Origin: an uncultured Bacillota bacterium
GTDB taxonomy: Bacteria > Bacillota_I > Bacilli_A > RF39 > UBA660
Direction: 5' to 3'
DNA: 32,175 bases
Assembly (NCBI GenBank): GCA_900318075.1
Contig: ONJI01000040.1
Location: 1 to 32,175 of the forward strand
Below are positions 29,366 to 32,175 of the stretch, piece by piece. Position numbers and translations under genes: made by a program. Position 1 is the stretch's first letter; the number at the start of each line of letters is the position of its first letter. Under the pieces are notes generated by a model, which was not told the origin of the DNA, searched no databases, and saw only the letters and a program-made list of their open reading frames with translations.

Positions 29366-31591
29366 ATGAAACTAAAATTAAGAGCTGAATCTAAAGATTG
29401 GGCTATGTTTGGTGTTTATTGTGTGGTACTTTTATTTTTTGTAGCTATAGCTCTTTTAAATATTATACAGTTTGCTAAAGGCGATTTAGATCATCCATTT
29501 CATGGTATTAATCCTTTTCCGGCTTTTGGGCCAGATTATATTGGTTTAACTTTTTTTTGCTATATTATAGCTTTAGCTGCTAGTATATATAGTGTTAAAG
29601 ATAGATTTTTTGAAATGGAAGAAGGTTTTGGTTTTTCCACTGAAGGTTCGAAGAATAAAAAAGGTTATTCTAGATGGGCTACTGATTCAGAAATTAAAAA
29701 AGAACTAAAAATGGTTAGAGTTCAAGAAGAAAAATCTGAATATGGTGGAATTCCACTAATTAATAATGGTAAAAAAATGTGGGTTGATAGTGGTGAAGGA
29801 CATAATATCATAATAGGTTCTACTGGTGCGGGTAAAACGCAAGTTGCTATTTTCCCACTTGTTCATAGTTTAGCTAAACATGATGAATCTATGATAATAA
29901 CAGACCCTAAAGGTGAGATATATGAAGAGACATCAGAGATGCTTAGAAAAAGGGGATATAATGTAGTTTTACTTAATTTACGTGATCCACAAAAAGGAAG
30001 TGGATGGAATCCTCTACATTTACCTTATAAATATTTTAAAAATGGTAATACTGATAAGGCTAACGAGCTTACTGATGACCTTGCAATGAATATTTTGTAC
30101 GATGAAAATGCGCAAAATCAGGACCCATTTTGGGAAAAAACTTCTGCCGATTATTTTTCTGGTATTTGTCTAGGTTTATTTGAAGACGCAAAAGAGGAAG
30201 AAATTAATTTAAATAGTGTTAATGCTTTTACGACTATTGGTGAAGAAAAATGTGGGCCAAATTCAGTTTATGTCAATGAATATTTTAAAAGTAAAGATCC
30301 AAATTCTCCAGCGTATATTAGTGCGTCTTCTACAATTGTCGCACCTACGGATACAAAGGGAAGTATTTTGTCAGTGTTTAAGCAAAAGTTAAGATTATTC
30401 GCAGCTCGTGAAAATTTATCTGAAATGCTTTCACATAGTGATTTTGATTTTGAAGACATTGGTAGTAAAAAAACGGCTGTATTTATAATTGTTCAAGATG
30501 AGAAGAAGACATATCATTCACTTGTTACTATATTCCTTAAACAATGTTATGAAGCGTTAGTTGATTATGCTCAAAAAAATGGTGGAAAGCTTCCTTATAG
30601 AACTAATTTTATTCTAGATGAGTTTGCAAACATGCCACCACTTAAAGATGTTGATACTATGGTATCGGCTGCGCGTTCACGTAAAATGAGATTTTATTTT
30701 GTTATTCAAAACTATGCTCAACTTGCAGAAGTTTATGGCAAGGAAAAAGGCGATACTATTAGAGGAAACTGTACTAATATAGTTTATTTAATAAGTACTG
30801 AACTTGCTGCATTAGAAGAGATAAGTAAGATGTGTGGAGAGTACGAAATAAAAGAAAAAGATGATGATGGAAAAGAAAAGAAGGAGACTCGTCCTTTAAT
30901 TACAGTAAGTGATTTACAGAAACTTAAAATGGGAGAAATTATTTTACTTAGACTTCGTATGAATCCTTTTAGAACAAAATTGAAATTGAATTATCAAATT
31001 GATTGGGGTCCTTATGAAAAAGTAGAAAAAGCAGTTTATCCAGATCGTGAAAAAGAACCAGTTCATATTTTTGATTTAAAAGGGTATGTTGATGCAAAAC
31101 GTCAAGAGAGAATGAATAATTTGGTTAATTCGGTCATGCCTGGTCTTGCTGGAAAGATGAATCCTACGAATAAACCGATGAGTACTGATGATTTCATTAA
31201 AGGGATAGATGCTAAAATAGCAGAACTTGAAAAAGAAGAGAAGAAAATTGTTCAAAGTAAGGCTCCTGCTGTTGGTAAGATTGAACCTGTTAAGGTTCCT
31301 GCTGCTTCTAATCAAGATTCTTTAAAAACTGAAAATAGAAAAGCTGATGTTGTTAATACATCTATTCTTTCTAAAATTGAGCGTAAAGCTGGTGATAAAT
31401 CTAAAGAGTTTTCATCTGAGGATTTTGCTGCTAAGATTACTAATAGTGTGAATAAAGTGATTAAAGAAGAAAAAACTTCTAAGCCAGTTAAGAATGATAC
31501 AAATTCAAGTAATGTTTTACATGATGATTTTAACGATGATTTTGTTACAGATGATCAATTCTTTGATGATTTCTTTGCTGATGATGAGTAA
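29366..31591 (+). CDS. virD4: VirD4/TraG-type T4SS coupling ATPase with acidic tail
   Basis: 741 residues. Two N-terminal helices (about 14-34 and 54-75) anchor it; the motor domain follows, with Walker A GSTGAGKT at 151-158, the conserved IITDPKGEIYE strand, WNPLHLPY, and Walker B FILDEFANMP with Asp418-Glu419. SAARSRKMRFYFVIQNYAQL is the coupling-protein signature region. These proteins select substrates and pass them to the T4SS channel. After about residue 565 the sequence becomes low-complexity with Lys/Glu/Ala/Pro, and the last 25 residues are acidic with repeated DDF motifs. No relaxase is near, so the substrate may be protein instead of DNA, or the relaxase is elsewhere. Confidence 0.9.
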   Translation: MKLKLRAESKDWAMFGVYCVVLLFFVAIALLNIIQFAKGDLDHPFHGINPFPAFGPDYIGLTFFCYIIALAASIYSVKDRFFEMEEGFGFSTEGSKNKKGYSRWATDSEIKKELKMVRVQEEKSEYGGIPLINNGKKMWVDSGEGHNIIIGSTGAGKTQVAIFPLVHSLAKHDESMIITDPKGEIYEETSEMLRKRGYNVVLLNLRDPQKGSGWNPLHLPYKYFKNGNTDKANELTDDLAMNILYDENAQNQDPFWEKTSADYFSGICLGLFEDAKEEEINLNSVNAFTTIGEEKCGPNSVYVNEYFKSKDPNSPAYISASSTIVAPTDTKGSILSVFKQKLRLFAARENLSEMLSHSDFDFEDIGSKKTAVFIIVQDEKKTYHSLVTIFLKQCYEALVDYAQKNGGKLPYRTNFILDEFANMPPLKDVDTMVSAARSRKMRFYFVIQNYAQLAEVYGKEKGDTIRGNCTNIVYLISTELAALEEISKMCGEYEIKEKDDDGKEKKETRPLITVSDLQKLKMGEIILLRLRMNPFRTKLKLNYQIDWGPYEKVEKAVYPDREKEPVHIFDLKGYVDAKRQERMNNLVNSVMPGLAGKMNPTNKPMSTDDFIKGIDAKIAELEKEEKKIVQSKAPAVGKIEPVKVPAASNQDSLKTENRKADVVNTSILSKIERKAGDKSKEFSSEDFAAKITNSVNKVIKEEKTSKPVKNDTNSSNVLHDDFNDDFVTDDQFFDDFFADDE

Positions 31592-31620
31592 GCAAGCAAA
31601 ATGTTTTTGCTTGCTTTTTT
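31590..31620 (+). terminator. Intrinsic terminator after virD4
   Basis: Twelve-bp stem AAGCAAGCAAAA / TTTTGCTTGCTT with loop TGT and a T-run to 31620; the virD4 stop overlaps its first bases. Confidence 0.9.
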
Positions 31621-31679
31621 AGTCTTTTATAAATTAATAAGTCGTTTTTAAAACATATAATGTTTTAGAGGTGATTGAT

Positions 31680-31964
31680 GTGGAAATTTCAATTAGAGAT
31701 TTATTGAAAATTAAAAGTCCTAACATTATTGATATTAGATCTAATCAGAAATACAATGATAATCATATACCAGGTTCTGTGAATATAAGTAATGATATTT
31801 TACTAAGTAATCCTAATAAATTTTTAGATAAAGGTTTATTATATTATATATACTGTCAAAGAGGTATAACATCTAAAATGACAACTCAAATATTAAGAGC
31901 TTTGGGATATAATGTGATTAGTGTTAAGGACGGATATGAAGCATATATTTTAAATAAAATATAA
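31680..31964 (+). CDS. Rhodanese-like domain protein
   Basis: 94 residues from GTG 31680, chosen because GAGGTGAT (31668-31675) is five bases upstream; a GTG at 31671 in the same frame is a possible earlier start (97 residues) but has a poorer site. Rhodanese fold: SPNIIDIRSNQKYNDNHIPG, the strand-turn of the family, then YCQRGITS as the active-site loop with Cys59, and ALGYNVISVKDGYEAY at the C-terminus. Single-domain rhodaneses move sulfane sulfur. It is cytoplasmic and unrelated to the secretion genes. A TATAAT at 31656-31661 may be its -10. Confidence 0.85.
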   Translation: MEISIRDLLKIKSPNIIDIRSNQKYNDNHIPGSVNISNDILLSNPNKFLDKGLLYYIYCQRGITSKMTTQILRALGYNVISVKDGYEAYILNKI

Positions 31965-32004
31965 AAAGTATTAAAAAAGGAAAAAGAAAATAAAAATAAT
32001 GATA

Positions 32005-32039
32005 AAAAAGGTAAATTCAGTAAGTGAATTTGCCTTTTT
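32005..32039 (+). terminator. Intrinsic terminator after the rhodanese gene
   Basis: Fifteen-bp stem (32005-32019 with 32025-32039; one T-G pair), loop GTAAG, ending in five T. Confidence 0.9.
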
Positions 32040-32136
32040 CATTGAAAAGATAAGTTAAAAATAGGTAAAAATATCATTTGCTCAAAGAAAATAAATGTGA
32101 TAGGATGAGTTAAATTTTTGAAAAAGGAGGTAAAAA

Positions 32137-32175
32137 ATGACCGAAGCATCTACAAAAAGTATAGATGATATAATA
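32137..32175 (+). CDS. 5' end of an unidentified gene (truncated by window edge)
   Basis: ATG at 32137 with AAGGAGG (32124-32130) six bases upstream. Thirteen codons are visible (MTEASTKSIDDII) and the frame runs off the window. Too short to assign. A weak promoter (TTGCTC at 32078-32083, spacer 17, TAGGAT at 32101-32106) may precede it. Confidence 0.6.
   Translation, partial: MTEASTKSIDDII

Noticed and set aside
3895-31591. Annotating the region as an integrative conjugative element
   Set aside because: No relaxase, integrase, replication or regulatory genes of ICEs and no flanking direct repeats could be seen in the window.

Overview
The window is low-GC DNA (well under 40% G+C by eye) with strong AAGGAGG-type ribosome binding sites. 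Recurrent extended -10 promoters (TG-n-TATAAT) and many U-tailed hairpin terminators are visible. TGA is used as a stop (for example at 3313-3315, 6164-6166 and 14706-14708) and tryptophan is written TGG, so this is genetic code 11 and not the mycoplasma code. Together this suggests an uncultured low-GC Firmicute (Bacilli/Erysipelotrichia/RF39-like gut lineage). That placement is an inference, because no rRNA or marker gene is present.

Left part (1-3670), ordinary genes. A truncated minus-strand membrane protein gene starts here with a promoter that carries a perfect palindromic operator. It is followed by an N-formylglutamate amidohydrolase, then an alpha/beta hydrolase coupled to a cyclophilin-like lipoprotein, and then a small membrane-protein operon headed by a 20-codon leader ORF.

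Central part (3895-25125), a co-directional array of 21 genes. It carries a Tad-type pilus toolkit: CpaB-like SAF protein, CpaF ATPase, TadB/TadC-like platform proteins, a Flp-like pilin, pseudopilin-like proteins and a CpaE-like degenerate ATPase. These genes run without a break into a Gram-positive type IV secretion system (T4SS): two VirB2/TrbC-like pilins, a VirB2-like protein with an ectodomain, a VirB6/TrbL-like channel, a PrgI/VirB3-like protein, a VirB4 split into two cistrons, an NlpC/P60 hydrolase and a lipoprotein. Near the head of the array is a 990-residue secreted protein with the hallmarks of a thioester adhesin domain and Cys-rich repeats. Both pilin blocks have their own promoter and are followed by an intrinsic terminator, which would give pilin overproduction within a long operon.

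Right part (25126-32175). A decayed minus-strand gene is followed by a large secreted wall hydrolase (C39-like peptidase plus GH24-like muramidase), a convergent/divergent pair of unknown membrane-anchored proteins, and the VirD4/TraG coupling ATPase with tandem promoters. After that come a rhodanese-like protein and the first codons of another gene.

My reading is that the Tad genes and the T4SS genes form one co-regulated, possibly hybrid, surface machine: adhesion by the thioester protein and pili, wall penetration by two hydrolases, and substrate recruitment by VirD4. No relaxase, integrase, replication gene or att-like boundary was seen in the window, so it may be a resident secretion/adhesion apparatus and not an obvious conjugative element. 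The relaxase could lie outside the window.
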